A stretch of DNA of 64,000 bases. It comes from Alphaproteobacteria bacterium 65-37 (lineage in GTDB: Bacteria > Pseudomonadota > Alphaproteobacteria > Reyranellales > Reyranellaceae). The stretch lies in contig MKRV01000210.1 of the NCBI GenBank assembly GCA_001897995.1, positions 1-64,000 on the forward strand, written 5' to 3'. Below are positions 18,179 to 27,222 of this stretch, in pieces (within the stretch, counting starts at the first letter, position 1; every line of letters starts with the position of its first letter). The notes beneath the pieces were generated by a model. That model did not search any database. It was given only the letters and a program-made list of their open reading frames with translations, and had not been told where the DNA came from. Made by a program: the position numbers and the translations under genes.

Positions 18179-18955
18179 ATGCCTATCGATCTTCTGTATG
18201 TCGTCTTGAGCGCCTGTGTCGGCCTCATCGTCGGGCTGACGGGCGTTGGCGGCGGGTCGCTGATGACGCCGGCGCTTGTTCTGCTCTTCAACATCCATCC
18301 CGCGACGGCCGTAGGCACCGACCTTCTCTATGCGGCGATGACGAAAAGCGCCGGGACGTTGGTCCATGCCCTCAGAAGCAACGTCGCCTGGCGCGTGGTC
18401 GGCCTGCTCTCGGCGGGCAGTGTGCCCGCCGCCATCGCTACGCTGGTCGCTCTCTCACGTCTTGGGCCTCACAACGGCCTGACGGCAAAGACAATCACGA
18501 TCGTGCTCGGATTCGCGTTGCTGCTCACGTCGCTGCTTCTGGTTTTTCGGCGATGGCTGCTGGATCTGCGCAGCCGAAGATCGGCATTGAGCGCGCCCCG
18601 TGAGGTGCTGCTCACCATTCTCACCGGCGCCGTTATCGGGTTCCTCGTATCCACTTCATCTGTTGGCGCAGGCGCGATCGGCGTGACAGCGCTGCTCCTG
18701 CTCTATCCGACATATTCCACGGTTCGCATTGTCGGTACCGATATCGCGCATGCGGTTCCGTTGACCCTGATGGCCGGCGCGGGCCACTGGCTGACGGGAT
18801 CGGTCGACATGGCGATGCTGCTCTCGCTGCTCGTCGGATCGATCCCGGGAATCGTTGTCGGCAGCTATCTGGCTCCCCGTGCCGGCGAGCGCAGCCTTCG
18901 ATACATCCTCGCCTTGGCGCTTATGGTCGCTGGCGGAAGGCTGGCCGCCTCCTAG
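18179..18955 (+). CDS. TauE/SafE-family permease (probable sulfite/organosulfur transporter)
   Basis: The 258-residue protein has about eight membrane helices and the two family repeats, each with a conserved glycine box: GLTGVGGGSLMTPAL (residues 19-33) and STSSVGAGAIGVTAL (158-172). TauE/SafE proteins are proposed exporters or importers of sulfite, sulfoacetate and related anions. It starts 10 bases after cysNC and is very likely in the same operon, which supports a sulfur-anion substrate. The gene ends 3 bases before the edge of a decayed IS701-type transposase. Confidence 0.88.
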   Translation: MPIDLLYVVLSACVGLIVGLTGVGGGSLMTPALVLLFNIHPATAVGTDLLYAAMTKSAGTLVHALRSNVAWRVVGLLSAGSVPAAIATLVALSRLGPHNGLTAKTITIVLGFALLLTSLLLVFRRWLLDLRSRRSALSAPREVLLTILTGAVIGFLVSTSSVGAGAIGVTALLLLYPTYSTVRIVGTDIAHAVPLTLMAGAGHWLTGSVDMAMLLSLLVGSIPGIVVGSYLAPRAGERSLRYILALALMVAGGRLAAS

Positions 18956-18957
18956 TC

Positions 18958-19893
18958 TTACTGCGTCATAAGCGGGATCGGTTTTTTGGGGGACCGTGCG
19001 CGACAGCATGGACATCGCGGCAAGGAGGACACGAGAGCATCGATCAATCGTCGGCGCATGGTGGCGATCGAGTTCGGGACATGGCGCTCAGGGCGCAGCG
19101 GCGGATCCTCGGGGTCGGTAACCTTAGGGAAGAGCAAGCTGCGCGCGCGGCGGGGCGCGACGGGCTGCTGAGGGGGGAATCGTCTCCTGCTCGGAGATCA
19201 GGAAGCCGTAGGCGGCGATGCAGAGAGTGGCGTGATGATGAAAGCCACGCCAGCCGCGGCCCTCATAGTGGCCGAGCCCGATCTCCTGCTTGAGTTCCTG
19301 ATAGTCGCGTTCGATGCGCCAGCGCAATTTGGCGAGATCGACCAGACGGGCGAAGCCGATGTTCTTGGGCAAAGTCGACAGCCAATACTTTGGCGGCTCC
19401 TTCTCGTCTTTGGGCCATTCGATCAACAGCCATTCCTCCGGGCAAGGCTCGCTGCGATCGAAGTCGCGCCTGGCGATGCGAATACGCAGGCGCGCAAAGC
19501 GCGATGTGAGCGCTCCGTTCGTTGCCTCCCGCCACGTGATCGTCCGCCAGGCTCTGGCCGGAAGGCTGAACGCAAGGTCTTTGATACGGACCGGCCGATG
19601 CTGGGCATCGCGGCGCAGGCGCTTGGTCGGCCGGCCCCGGCCTGGCGTCGAGGCCTTGGGCGGCAAAGGCCCGGTGCCAGGCGGCCATACCGTGGTGTTC
19701 GACAGAACACCGGCAACATAAGGCAGGCCAAGCGCAGTGACCGCCGTGCGCAGATCGCTATGGGGTCCGTAGCCCGCATCCATCAGCACAGGTCCGCGCG
19801 GCAGACCTGCTGCATGGGCGGCACGGATCTGATCGAGCGCGATCTCGATCTTGGTCTGAAAGCCGATCTCCTCAGGCACACCCGCCTCCATCA
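18958..19893 (-). pseudogene. IS701-family transposase, 5'-truncated and frameshifted (left copy)
   Basis: The frame from about 19893 to 19124 codes for the middle of a DDE transposase: KIEIALDQIRAAHAAGLPRG, then VLMDAGYG with a catalytic Asp, and WRIERDYQELKQEIGLGHYEGRGW with the Glu. The C-terminus continues in another frame (LRPERHVPNSIATMRRRL, then LPRCPCC) and ends at 18958, so a frameshift lies near 19130. The N-terminal third is absent; homology stops at about 19890, 20 bp before the marR promoter. Its downstream edge lies 3 bases past the permease stop. Confidence 0.82.
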
Positions 19894-19915
19894 ACCCTAT
19901 GGGCGTGCATTCCTC

Positions 19916-19950
19916 TTGCGGAGAAGCCTCCTGTACTTATAATATATTAT
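19916..19950 (+). promoter_or_regulatory. marR-emrAB promoter with overlapping palindromic operator
   Basis: TTGCGG (19916-19921) and TATAAT (19938-19943) are 16 bp apart, a good sigma-70 promoter. The perfect 12-bp palindrome ATAATATATTAT (19939-19950) covers the -10 box and the expected start point, a natural site for the MarR protein to block transcription. With this promoter the ATG at 19949 would not be on the transcript, favouring ATG 19979 for the regulator. Confidence 0.65.
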
Positions 19951-19978
19951 GCTTACTATTTATGGTGGATGCCGACAT

Positions 19979-20473
19979 ATGCATGACCCCGACCAAAGCG
20001 TCGGCTTTCTTGTGAACGACCTGGCGCGGCTGCTACGACGGAACTTCAACCGCCGGGCACAGGAACTCGGGCTATCTCAAGCTCAATGGCAGGCGCTTGC
20101 CTATTTGTCCCGACAGGAGGGCGTGAATCAGGTCACTTTGGCCGAGAGTCTGGAGGTCCAGCCGATGACGCTAGTCCGCCTGATCGACCGGCTGCAGGAG
20201 GCCGGCTTAGTCGCACGCCGACCCGATCTCGACGACCGCCGGGCTTTCCGTCTCTATCTGACCGCTGCCGGCTTGCTGCGTCTCGAGGGCATGTGGGCTC
20301 TCGCGGCCGAGACCCGTGAAGAAGCTATGGCCGGAATGTGTGACGGCACGAAGCAGGTGCTCATCGATGCCCTGCGCCACATGAAGCGCAACCTCATTGA
20401 GGCCGAAAGCGAAGACGACAGCATTGGCGGGAGACCGGAGAGAGCCTTCTCGAATGCAGCAGGACGCAACTGA
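19979..20473 (+). CDS. MarR-family regulator of the EmrAB pump
   Basis: The protein (164 residues from ATG 19979) has the MarR fold: VNQVTLAESLEVQPMTLVRLIDRLQEAG as helix-turn-helix, and DLDDRRAFRLYLT as wing. It resembles EmrR/MprA-type repressors and stands before emrA and emrB. Its last 20 bases overlap emrA. I preferred ATG 19979 over ATG 19949 because the promoter -10 and operator lie on top of the latter. Confidence 0.9.
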   Translation: MHDPDQSVGFLVNDLARLLRRNFNRRAQELGLSQAQWQALAYLSRQEGVNQVTLAESLEVQPMTLVRLIDRLQEAGLVARRPDLDDRRAFRLYLTAAGLLRLEGMWALAAETREEAMAGMCDGTKQVLIDALRHMKRNLIEAESEDDSIGGRPERAFSNAAGRN

Positions 20474-21656
20474 GCGGCCACGCCGTATCAACGGTTTGGA
20501 CAAAAAGGTTCCCTCAAGCCAGCAGGCCGAGCCGAACTGGCGGCCTCCTCGATTGGCCGCGCCGCGCCGCTGGCTGCGGCGCTTTCTGCTGCTCCTCGGC
20601 CCGCTGGTAGTGGCGATTGTCGGCGGCTACTTTTATGTGACGGGCGGCCGCTACGTTAGCACGGAGAATGCTTACGTGAAGGCAGATAAGGTGATGATCG
20701 CCGCGGAAGTCTCCGGCCTTATCGGTGAGGTCTCGGTGCGCGAGAATCAGCGTGTGGCCATGGGCGATGTGCTATTCCGTATCGACGACCGGCCCTATCA
20801 TATAGCGTTGGCCGAGGCGGAGGCGCGGCTTGCCGGCCTGCGCGACGAGATCGAAAGCCTGAAGGGCAGCTACCGGCAGAAGCAGGAGGAGCTGGCGCTT
20901 GCCCGGACCAACCTGGCTTTCGCCGAGACCGAGTTCGAGCGGCAGTCCAAGCTGGTCGTCAGCGCCGTCATCTCCCGCAGCAAGCACGATGCCGCCCGCC
21001 ACGACTTCGACGTGGCCCGGCAGCGTATTCGGGTCACGGAGCAGGGGCTGGCGCAGATCCAGGCACAGCTTGCCGGGGACCCGGACATCCCGGCGGAGCG
21101 CCACCCGCGATTCCTGGCAGCAAAGGCGGCTGTCGATCGTGCCGCTCTCGACCTCAAACGAACCAGCGTGCGCGCGCCCTTCGCGGGTATCGCGAGCAAC
21201 ACCCCGCAGGTCGGCCAGCAGGTTATCGGAAACGGCCCGATGAGCAGCCCGGTGATGAGCCTCGTCGCCTACACCGGCCTCTGGATCGAGGCGAACTTCA
21301 AGGAAACTGATCTGGCCCATGTCCGCCCCGGCCAGCCGGTGACGATTTACGTGGACACTTATCCCGACCGCGAGTGGCAGGGGATTGTCGAAAGCCTCAG
21401 CCAGGCGACGGGCGCGGAATTTTCCGTCATCCCGCCCCAGAACGCCACCGGCAACTGGGTCAAGGTGGTGCAGCGCATCCCTGTGCGTATCGCCGTCGAG
21501 ACGAGCGGCCGGGATCCGCGGTTGCGCTCCGGCATGAGCACGGCAGTCGAAATCGACACCGGGCATCGCCGGCCGGTCCCCAGCTTCGTGCGGACCGCGC
21601 TCTCTTGGATCGGCGTCTCGCACAACGTCGCTGCCCAGGCGGAACCGAGCCGATGA
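20454..21656 (+). CDS. emrA: EmrA/HlyD-family membrane-fusion protein
   Basis: The 400-residue adaptor links the inner-membrane pump to an outer-membrane channel. It has a cytoplasmic N-terminus of about 40 residues, one membrane helix (FLLLLGPLVVAIVGGYFYV, about 43-61), a biotinyl-lipoyl half (VSTENAYVKADKVMIAAEVSG), a coiled-coil hairpin (about 120-230) and the second lipoyl half with VRAPFAG. ATG 20454 has GGAG upstream; the longer frame from 20397 lies inside marR. Its stop overlaps emrB by ATGA. No outer-membrane TolC-like gene is nearby. Confidence 0.92.
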   Translation: MQQDATERPRRINGLDKKVPSSQQAEPNWRPPRLAAPRRWLRRFLLLLGPLVVAIVGGYFYVTGGRYVSTENAYVKADKVMIAAEVSGLIGEVSVRENQRVAMGDVLFRIDDRPYHIALAEAEARLAGLRDEIESLKGSYRQKQEELALARTNLAFAETEFERQSKLVVSAVISRSKHDAARHDFDVARQRIRVTEQGLAQIQAQLAGDPDIPAERHPRFLAAKAAVDRAALDLKRTSVRAPFAGIASNTPQVGQQVIGNGPMSSPVMSLVAYTGLWIEANFKETDLAHVRPGQPVTIYVDTYPDREWQGIVESLSQATGAEFSVIPPQNATGNWVKVVQRIPVRIAVETSGRDPRLRSGMSTAVEIDTGHRRPVPSFVRTALSWIGVSHNVAAQAEPSR

Positions 21657-23188
21657 AGGAGGCCAGAGCCGCGAGCAGGCCGTTCGAACGCGGCCTGATC
21701 ACTGTCTCCATCATGCTGGCAACGATCATGCAGGCGCTGGACACCACCATCGCAAACGTCGCGCTGCCGCACATGCAGGGCAGCATGTCGGCTACCCAAG
21801 ACCAGATCTCGTGGGTCTTGACCTCCTACATCGTCGCGGCCGCGATCATGACCCCGCCTACCGGCGTGCTGGCCGCTCGCCTGGGACGCAAGCGGCTGTT
21901 TGCGGTCATGGTGACCGGCTTCACCATCGCCTCGATGCTATGCGGTGCGGCTTCGTCGCTCGTCGAGATCGTGCTCTATCGCCTGTTGCAGGGCGCCTTC
22001 GGCGCCGGGCTTGTACCACTCTCGCAGGCCGTCCTGCTCGACACCTACCCGCCCGAGAAGCACGGCTCAGCCATGGCCATGTGGGGCGTCGGAGTAATGG
22101 TGGGCCCCATCCTCGGGCCCACTCTCGGCGGCTACCTTACGGAGACCTACGACTGGCGTTGGGTTTTCTACATCAATCTGCCGTTCGGCATCCTAGCGCT
22201 CATCGGCATCCTCGCCTTTGTACCGGAAACACCCCGTGACCGGCGCCGCGGCTTTGACTTCTTCGGCTTCGCCCTCTTGAGCCTCTCCATCGGCGCGTTG
22301 CAGATGATGCTCGACCGCGGCGAGTCTCAGGACTGGTTCACCTCGACCGAGATCGTGGTCGAGGCGGTGCTCGCGGGTCTCTTCCTCTACATGTTTCTGG
22401 TGCACATGTTCACGGCGCGCGAGCCGTTCCTCGAGCCCGCCCTGTTCCGAGACCGCAACCTCATAGTGGGACTCTTCCTCATTTTCATGGTCGGCGTGAT
22501 CCTGCTCGCCACGCTCGCCTTGCTGCCACCCTTTCTGCAGAACCTGATGGGTTTTCCGGTGCTCACCACCGGCTACGTGCTCGCGCCGCGCGGGGTTGGC
22601 ACCATGATCGCGATGATCATCGTGGGCCGCCTGATCGGCAAGCTGGACACCCGCCTGCTGATCCTGCTCGGCATCGGCCTGACGGCGCTCTCCTTATGGG
22701 AGATGTCGGGCTTCACCACCGAGGTGCCGATTTCGACCATTGTCTGGACCGGCGTCACCCAGGGGCTGGGACTTGGCTTCATCTTCGTGCCGCTCAGCAC
22801 CGTGACCTTTTCGACCCTCGCTGCCCACTATCGAAACGAGGGCACGGCCATGTACAGCCTGATGCGCAACATCGGCAGTAGCGTCGGCATCTCGATCGTC
22901 GTCACGCTGCTCGCCCAGAACACTCAGATCAACCACGCCGCCATTGCGGACGTCATGACTCCGTTCCGCACCATGCTGCAGTCGCCCTGGCTGCCGCAAG
23001 CGTGGAACTGGCACACGATGTCGGGCGTCACGGCCCTCAACGGCGAAGTAACACGCCAGGCGGCGACCATCGCCTATCTCAACGACTTCACTTTTATGAT
23101 GTGGGTGACGCTGCTATCGGCGCCGCTGCTGTTACTGCTCCGGAAATCACGAATGCCCGCGGTCGCGAAGCCTGCCGCGACGGAGTAA
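21653..23188 (+). CDS. emrB: EmrB/QacA-family (DHA2) multidrug efflux transporter
   Basis: The 511-residue protein has 14 predicted membrane helices. DHA2 signatures are present: LDTTIANVALPHMQG in helix 1, GVLAARLGRKRLF between helices 2 and 3, and the motif-C-like GVMVGPILGPTLGGY in helix 5. It exports hydrophobic drugs in exchange for protons together with EmrA. It is translationally coupled to emrA. The whole three-gene unit is flanked by transposase relics, so it may have arrived by transposition. Confidence 0.93.
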   Translation: MKEARAASRPFERGLITVSIMLATIMQALDTTIANVALPHMQGSMSATQDQISWVLTSYIVAAAIMTPPTGVLAARLGRKRLFAVMVTGFTIASMLCGAASSLVEIVLYRLLQGAFGAGLVPLSQAVLLDTYPPEKHGSAMAMWGVGVMVGPILGPTLGGYLTETYDWRWVFYINLPFGILALIGILAFVPETPRDRRRGFDFFGFALLSLSIGALQMMLDRGESQDWFTSTEIVVEAVLAGLFLYMFLVHMFTAREPFLEPALFRDRNLIVGLFLIFMVGVILLATLALLPPFLQNLMGFPVLTTGYVLAPRGVGTMIAMIIVGRLIGKLDTRLLILLGIGLTALSLWEMSGFTTEVPISTIVWTGVTQGLGLGFIFVPLSTVTFSTLAAHYRNEGTAMYSLMRNIGSSVGISIVVTLLAQNTQINHAAIADVMTPFRTMLQSPWLPQAWNWHTMSGVTALNGEVTRQAATIAYLNDFTFMMWVTLLSAPLLLLLRKSRMPAVAKPAATE

Positions 23189-23321
23189 GACCGAAATATA
23201 AGAGCGGAGGAGATTGGCAGCGACGACCGAGGTCGGCTTCTGGGGGCTGACAGCGGTCGAGGTCAGGACCCGCAAGATAACTCAGCCTTCGACCATACAG
23301 GCCGCGGCCTTCTGACTCACT

Positions 23322-23336
23322 TTCCTGACTCAGGAA
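23322..23336. repeat. Perfect palindrome next to the right IS701 relic
   Basis: TTCCTGA-C-TCAGGAA lies 9 bases beyond the transposase stop at 23345. It could be part of the element's terminal inverted repeat or a small transcription stop; no second copy was found. Confidence 0.4.
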
Positions 23337-23344
23337 GACTAGCA

Positions 23345-24618
23345 TTACAGTTGCATGTTTCTTTTGAGGTTCGCGCGCTTGAGGTGAGCGCGGCGCGCGT
23401 CGGCCTGGTGGACGCGGCGCCACAGTGACCACGCGATGATGTGGGCGGGTTGGATGCGCCGTTGAGCAAGCTTCCCGGAGATGCGGCGGATTTCCTGGAT
23501 CGACCAGCGGATCAGGAACGCTTGGTCCGAAGACGCGGCAGCGTTTTTTGAGCGGCACGGCATTGGCGTGATGACGGATGACGGCCATCATGGCGAAGGC
23601 GAGCATGGCGAGCGAGACATGGCGATGCCAGCCATGCCAGGAGCGGGTTTCGTTGTGATCGAGACCGAGTTCGTTCTTGGCGGCTTCGAAGCTGTCTTCG
23701 ATGGCCCAGCGATGACCTTCCACCGAGACCAGCTTTTCCATGGACGCGCCCTTGGAGCACCAGGTGGAGAAGAAAGCGAGCTCGCTGTCGGCGATGCTGC
23801 GGCGGATCAGGAGTCCCCGTGTCCACTTGCCCTTGAGGGCGCTGTTGTATTCGCCGGCATCGAGATCGGCCAGTTCGAGACAGGCCCAGTCGTGCAGGCG
23901 CGGTCCTTTGGTTCCTTCGCCGGACGACAAGCGCCGCTAGGCGTTCTTGGGAAGGGCTTGCGCAATCTTCGCCGCGGTGCCCCGAACAAATTGCTTCTTG
24001 CCCCAAGAGTTGAATACATGGTTGGCGGCAACGCCCAGAACGTAACCCTTGCCCGCCTTGCGGAGCATCGTATCGATGTCGCCCGTGCCATACACGCTGT
24101 CCGCTGCAACGAAGGAGAACGGCACCCTGGCGGCGATGGCGCGTGCAATCATCCGGCGCGCAATCTGCGGCTTGGTCGCAAAGTCCACACCCTCCGGCAC
24201 ATGCGCCGCCTTCAGTCGCTCGGGATCGTCCGTCCATTCTTTCGGCAAATAAAGCGCCCGGTCGATGAAGGCATGGCCGTGGCGCGACACGTAGGAGGCG
24301 AACACGCCGATCTGGCAATTGGTGATCTTGCCCGCCGAGCCCGTGTACTGACGCGCAACTTCGCACGAGGCTTTGCCCTGCTTCAAGCCGGTCTCATCGA
24401 TGACCAAGACCGCTTCCTCGTCGGCCAGCGTTTCCAGCGTGTAATCTCGGACGATGTCGCGCAGCGCATCGGCGTCCCACTGGCCGCGGCCCAGGATCGC
24501 CTGTTGCCGCCACGGGCCGGGATCGCCCGCCGCCTCCGCCCGCATCCAGCCCGTCTTGCGCGGCTCGCTCCCCAACAGCCCGTCCAGAAACTGTCCCGAG
24601 GGCTCGCCAATAGGCCGC
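23345..24618 (-). pseudogene. IS701-family transposase with amber codon and frameshift (right copy)
   Basis: The minus strand encodes a transposase in three readable parts. Part one (24618 to 23940) has the N-terminal AEAAGDPGPW, the catalytic VLVIDETG and AADSVYG. An in-frame TAG at 23937-23939, where the family has Trp (NA-stop-RRLS), interrupts it. Part two continues in the same frame with SSGEGTKGPRLHDWA and WAIEDSFEAAKNELGLDH. Near 23540 a frameshift moves the C-terminal IRWSIQEIRRI / RRIQPAHIIAWSLWRR into another frame, ending at 23345. About 25 N-terminal residues are missing where the frame meets panC. It belongs to a different IS701 subgroup from the left copy. Confidence 0.85.
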
Positions 24619-25467
24619 TCAAACCGCGACGTTGTCGATCAGCCGAGTGCGGCCAAGCCGGGCCGCCGCTGCAATCCGCGCCGGGCCGGCGACACGTTCG
24701 ATCGGCGCGAGGCTTTCAGCATCGACGACATCGAAGTACTCGACCTTGTCGAATCCTGCGGCAAGCAGCGCCTGCGCCGACTCCGCGGCCGCCTTGGCGC
24801 ACGGCGTGCGGCCGTCCCGTACATTGGCCGCGAGCGCCGTGAGCTCGCGATACATCGCAATGGCAATCTTGCGTTCTTGGGGTGAGAGGTAGCGGTTGCG
24901 CGACGAGATGGCGAGCCCATCGGGCTCGCGGATGGTCGGCATGCCTATGATCTCGATGGGCATGGCAAGATCGTGCGCCATGCGCTTCAGCACCTGGAGC
25001 TGCTGATAGTCCTTCTCGCCAAAGTAGCCGCGGTCGGGCATGGCCATTATCAGGAACTTGCACACGACAGTGGCGACGCCCTGGAAGTGGCCAGGCCTGA
25101 AGGGCCCGCACAGCCCGTCGGTCAGGCCAGCCACCGTCACGGTCGTGAGCTGCGGGCCCGGGTACATCTCCTCCACACCAGGCGCATAAGCGATACGGCA
25201 GCCCGCCGCCTCAAGCTTGGCGAAGTCGCCCGCCTCGTCGCGCGGATAGGCGGCGAAATCCTCGTTCGGTCCAAACTGCGTCGGATTGACGAAGATCGAG
25301 GCGACCGGCACGTCGCCGCGATCGAGCGCACCCTGCACCAAGCTCGTATGGCCCTCGTGCAGCGCGCCCATGGTCGGGATCATGCCGATAGTGCGGCCGG
25401 CAGCACGGAACTCGCCGACCGCATGGCGCAGATCGGCAACGGTCCGAACGACTGTGAGATCTTTCAT
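24619..25467 (-). CDS. panC: Pantoate--beta-alanine ligase
   Basis: This enzyme joins pantoate and beta-alanine with ATP to give pantothenate, the precursor of coenzyme A. The 282-residue protein has the HxGH adenylation motif (H37-EGH40 in MGALHEGH), IFVNPTQFGPNEDF, GHFQGVATVV and ISSRNRYLS. ATG 25467 is preferred because GAGG lies 9 bases upstream; ATG 25476 would put it only 1-2 bases away. No panB or panD is in the window. The stop is the exact border of the IS701 relic, and the last residues (RLIDNVAV) look native, so the gene should be functional. Confidence 0.94.
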   Translation of the reverse strand: MKDLTVVRTVADLRHAVGEFRAAGRTIGMIPTMGALHEGHTSLVQGALDRGDVPVASIFVNPTQFGPNEDFAAYPRDEAGDFAKLEAAGCRIAYAPGVEEMYPGPQLTTVTVAGLTDGLCGPFRPGHFQGVATVVCKFLIMAMPDRGYFGEKDYQQLQVLKRMAHDLAMPIEIIGMPTIREPDGLAISSRNRYLSPQERKIAIAMYRELTALAANVRDGRTPCAKAAAESAQALLAAGFDKVEYFDVVDAESLAPIERVAGPARIAAAARLGRTRLIDNVAV

Positions 25468-25542
25468 GCCGTCCATCCTCGTACGCTACGCCCGTAGGGG
25501 CATGCCGTTCGGTCCTGTCGCCTAGCCCGTCCGAGGACGACG

Positions 25543-27222
25543 TTAGCTCACGGCGTTGCCGCCCCTTGCCAGCAGCGCGCCGGACAAGGGTGGCGCCGCG
25601 GAGGTGAGGACGATCCCCTCGTAGCCTTTCTGCGCGACCTCGGTGATGCGAGCCACGTACTTCGGAGAGCCGCCGTTGTAGACGAAGTAGCGGATCCTGC
25701 CGTGCTCGTGGCCGGGGACGTTCGAGTTGTAGCCGGTGAACCAGGACTTGGCCTTCCGCATCAGCATCGTCGCGTACATCTGCGTGACGTGGGCGGTCCA
25801 GCTTTCTTCCGCTTCGCGCGTCGCCTCGGCGCGTATGTAGCCGTGCTCCCACATATGCTCGAGCAGGTCGGTGCACCAGTTGACGCCGGTCTCAATGCCA
25901 CGCGGGTAGTTGGTCGAGGCGGAGCCGCTCTGCGGCCCCGCCGGCATCAGAAGATTCGGGAAGCCGTGGATGAGCATCCCGAGGAACGTCGACGGTCCGT
26001 CCTTCCACTTGTCGCGCAGCGTCTCGCCATCGACACCCCGGATGTCGATGTGATCGAAGGCGCCGGTGATCGCATCGAAGCCCGTGGCGTAGACGACGAT
26101 GTCGAAATCGTAGTCGCGCTCGGTGGTGCGCAGGCCGGTCTCGGTCACTCGCACGATCGGCGTCTCGCTGATGTCCACGAGGTGCACGTTGGGCCGGTTG
26201 TAGGCCTCGAAGTAATGGGTCTCCATCGGGACCCGCTGGACGCCAAAGCCGTGATCCCGGGGAATCAGCTTCTCCGCGACCACGGGGTCCTTCACCCGCC
26301 GGCGGATGCGGTCCGCGATGTATTCGGAGAACTCCGCGTTCGCTTCCTCGTTGGTGAAGATCTCGCGGAAGTTCCGCAGCCAGATCGCGAAGCCGGGTTG
26401 GTCGTAGAGCCGGTCCCAAAGCTTCCGCCGCTGCTCGCGCGAGACCTCGTAGAAGCCGCGCCGGTCCGGCTCGTGCTCGAAGCCGCCCGGCGTGCGTGCG
26501 CAGGTCGCGAAAATCTCGTCATAGCGCGCGCGGATATCGGCCATCTCCGCTTCGGAGATCGGCCCGTTGTTCAGCGGGGCGCTCCAGTTGGGCCGTCGCT
26601 GGAAGACCGTCAGCTCGCCGACCTTGTCGGCGATTTCGGCGATCATCTGAATGCCCGTTGCGCCGGTGCCAATGACGGCAACGTTCTTGCCCGCCAGCTC
26701 GACCGGTTCGTGCGGCCAGTAGAAGGTATGGAACGAGCGGCCCTTGAAGCTATCCATGCCCTCGAATCGCGGCAGGGTTGGAATCGACAGCAGGCCCAGC
26801 GCCATGATCACGAACCGGCAGGTGAGTTCACGGCCATCCGCGATTTTCAGCCGCCAGAGATGGTGCGCCTCGTCGTAGTGCGCCGCCTCCACCTTCGCGT
26901 TGAACTGCATGTATTTGCGCAGGTCGAACTTTTCCGCGACATGGTTCAGGTAGCGCAGATTCTCCGGCTGGCCCGAGAACCGCTCCTTCCAGTGCCACTC
27001 GTTCAGCAATTCCTTCGAGAACGAGTAGCCATAGGTGTAGCTCTCCGAGTCGAACCGGGCACCGGGATACCGGTTCCAGTACCACGTCCCGCCGAGATCG
27101 GGCGCGGCCTCGAGCAGCATGGCGCGCACCCCAAGGTCGGCCAGCCGCTTGATCTGATAGATCCCGGCCACGCCGCCACCGATGATGATGACCTCATAGT
27201 CCGGTTCGTTCCTGTCCCTCAT
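25543..27222 (-). CDS. Baeyer-Villiger monooxygenase (class B flavoprotein), first
   Basis: The 559-residue protein inserts one oxygen atom next to a ketone using FAD and NADPH. It has the FAD Rossmann motif GGGVAG (15-20), the Baeyer-Villiger fingerprint from F159 to P170 (FKGRSFHTFYWP) and the NADPH motif GTGATG (185-190). Near residue 385 ATGFDAITGAF completes the family pattern. It is most like cyclohexanone/steroid/phenylacetone-type enzymes, but the ketone cannot be named. Its ATG overlaps the stop of the second BVMO (ATGA), so the two are translated together. Confidence 0.93.
   Translation of the reverse strand: MRDRNEPDYEVIIIGGGVAGIYQIKRLADLGVRAMLLEAAPDLGGTWYWNRYPGARFDSESYTYGYSFSKELLNEWHWKERFSGQPENLRYLNHVAEKFDLRKYMQFNAKVEAAHYDEAHHLWRLKIADGRELTCRFVIMALGLLSIPTLPRFEGMDSFKGRSFHTFYWPHEPVELAGKNVAVIGTGATGIQMIAEIADKVGELTVFQRRPNWSAPLNNGPISEAEMADIRARYDEIFATCARTPGGFEHEPDRRGFYEVSREQRRKLWDRLYDQPGFAIWLRNFREIFTNEEANAEFSEYIADRIRRRVKDPVVAEKLIPRDHGFGVQRVPMETHYFEAYNRPNVHLVDISETPIVRVTETGLRTTERDYDFDIVVYATGFDAITGAFDHIDIRGVDGETLRDKWKDGPSTFLGMLIHGFPNLLMPAGPQSGSASTNYPRGIETGVNWCTDLLEHMWEHGYIRAEATREAEESWTAHVTQMYATMLMRKAKSWFTGYNSNVPGHEHGRIRYFVYNGGSPKYVARITEVAQKGYEGIVLTSAAPPLSGALLARGGNAVS

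Noticed and set aside
16280-18367. 695-codon minus-strand frame opposite cysNC
   Set aside because: Antisense shadow in GC-rich DNA; the plus strand encodes a full CysN-CysC fusion with all motifs.
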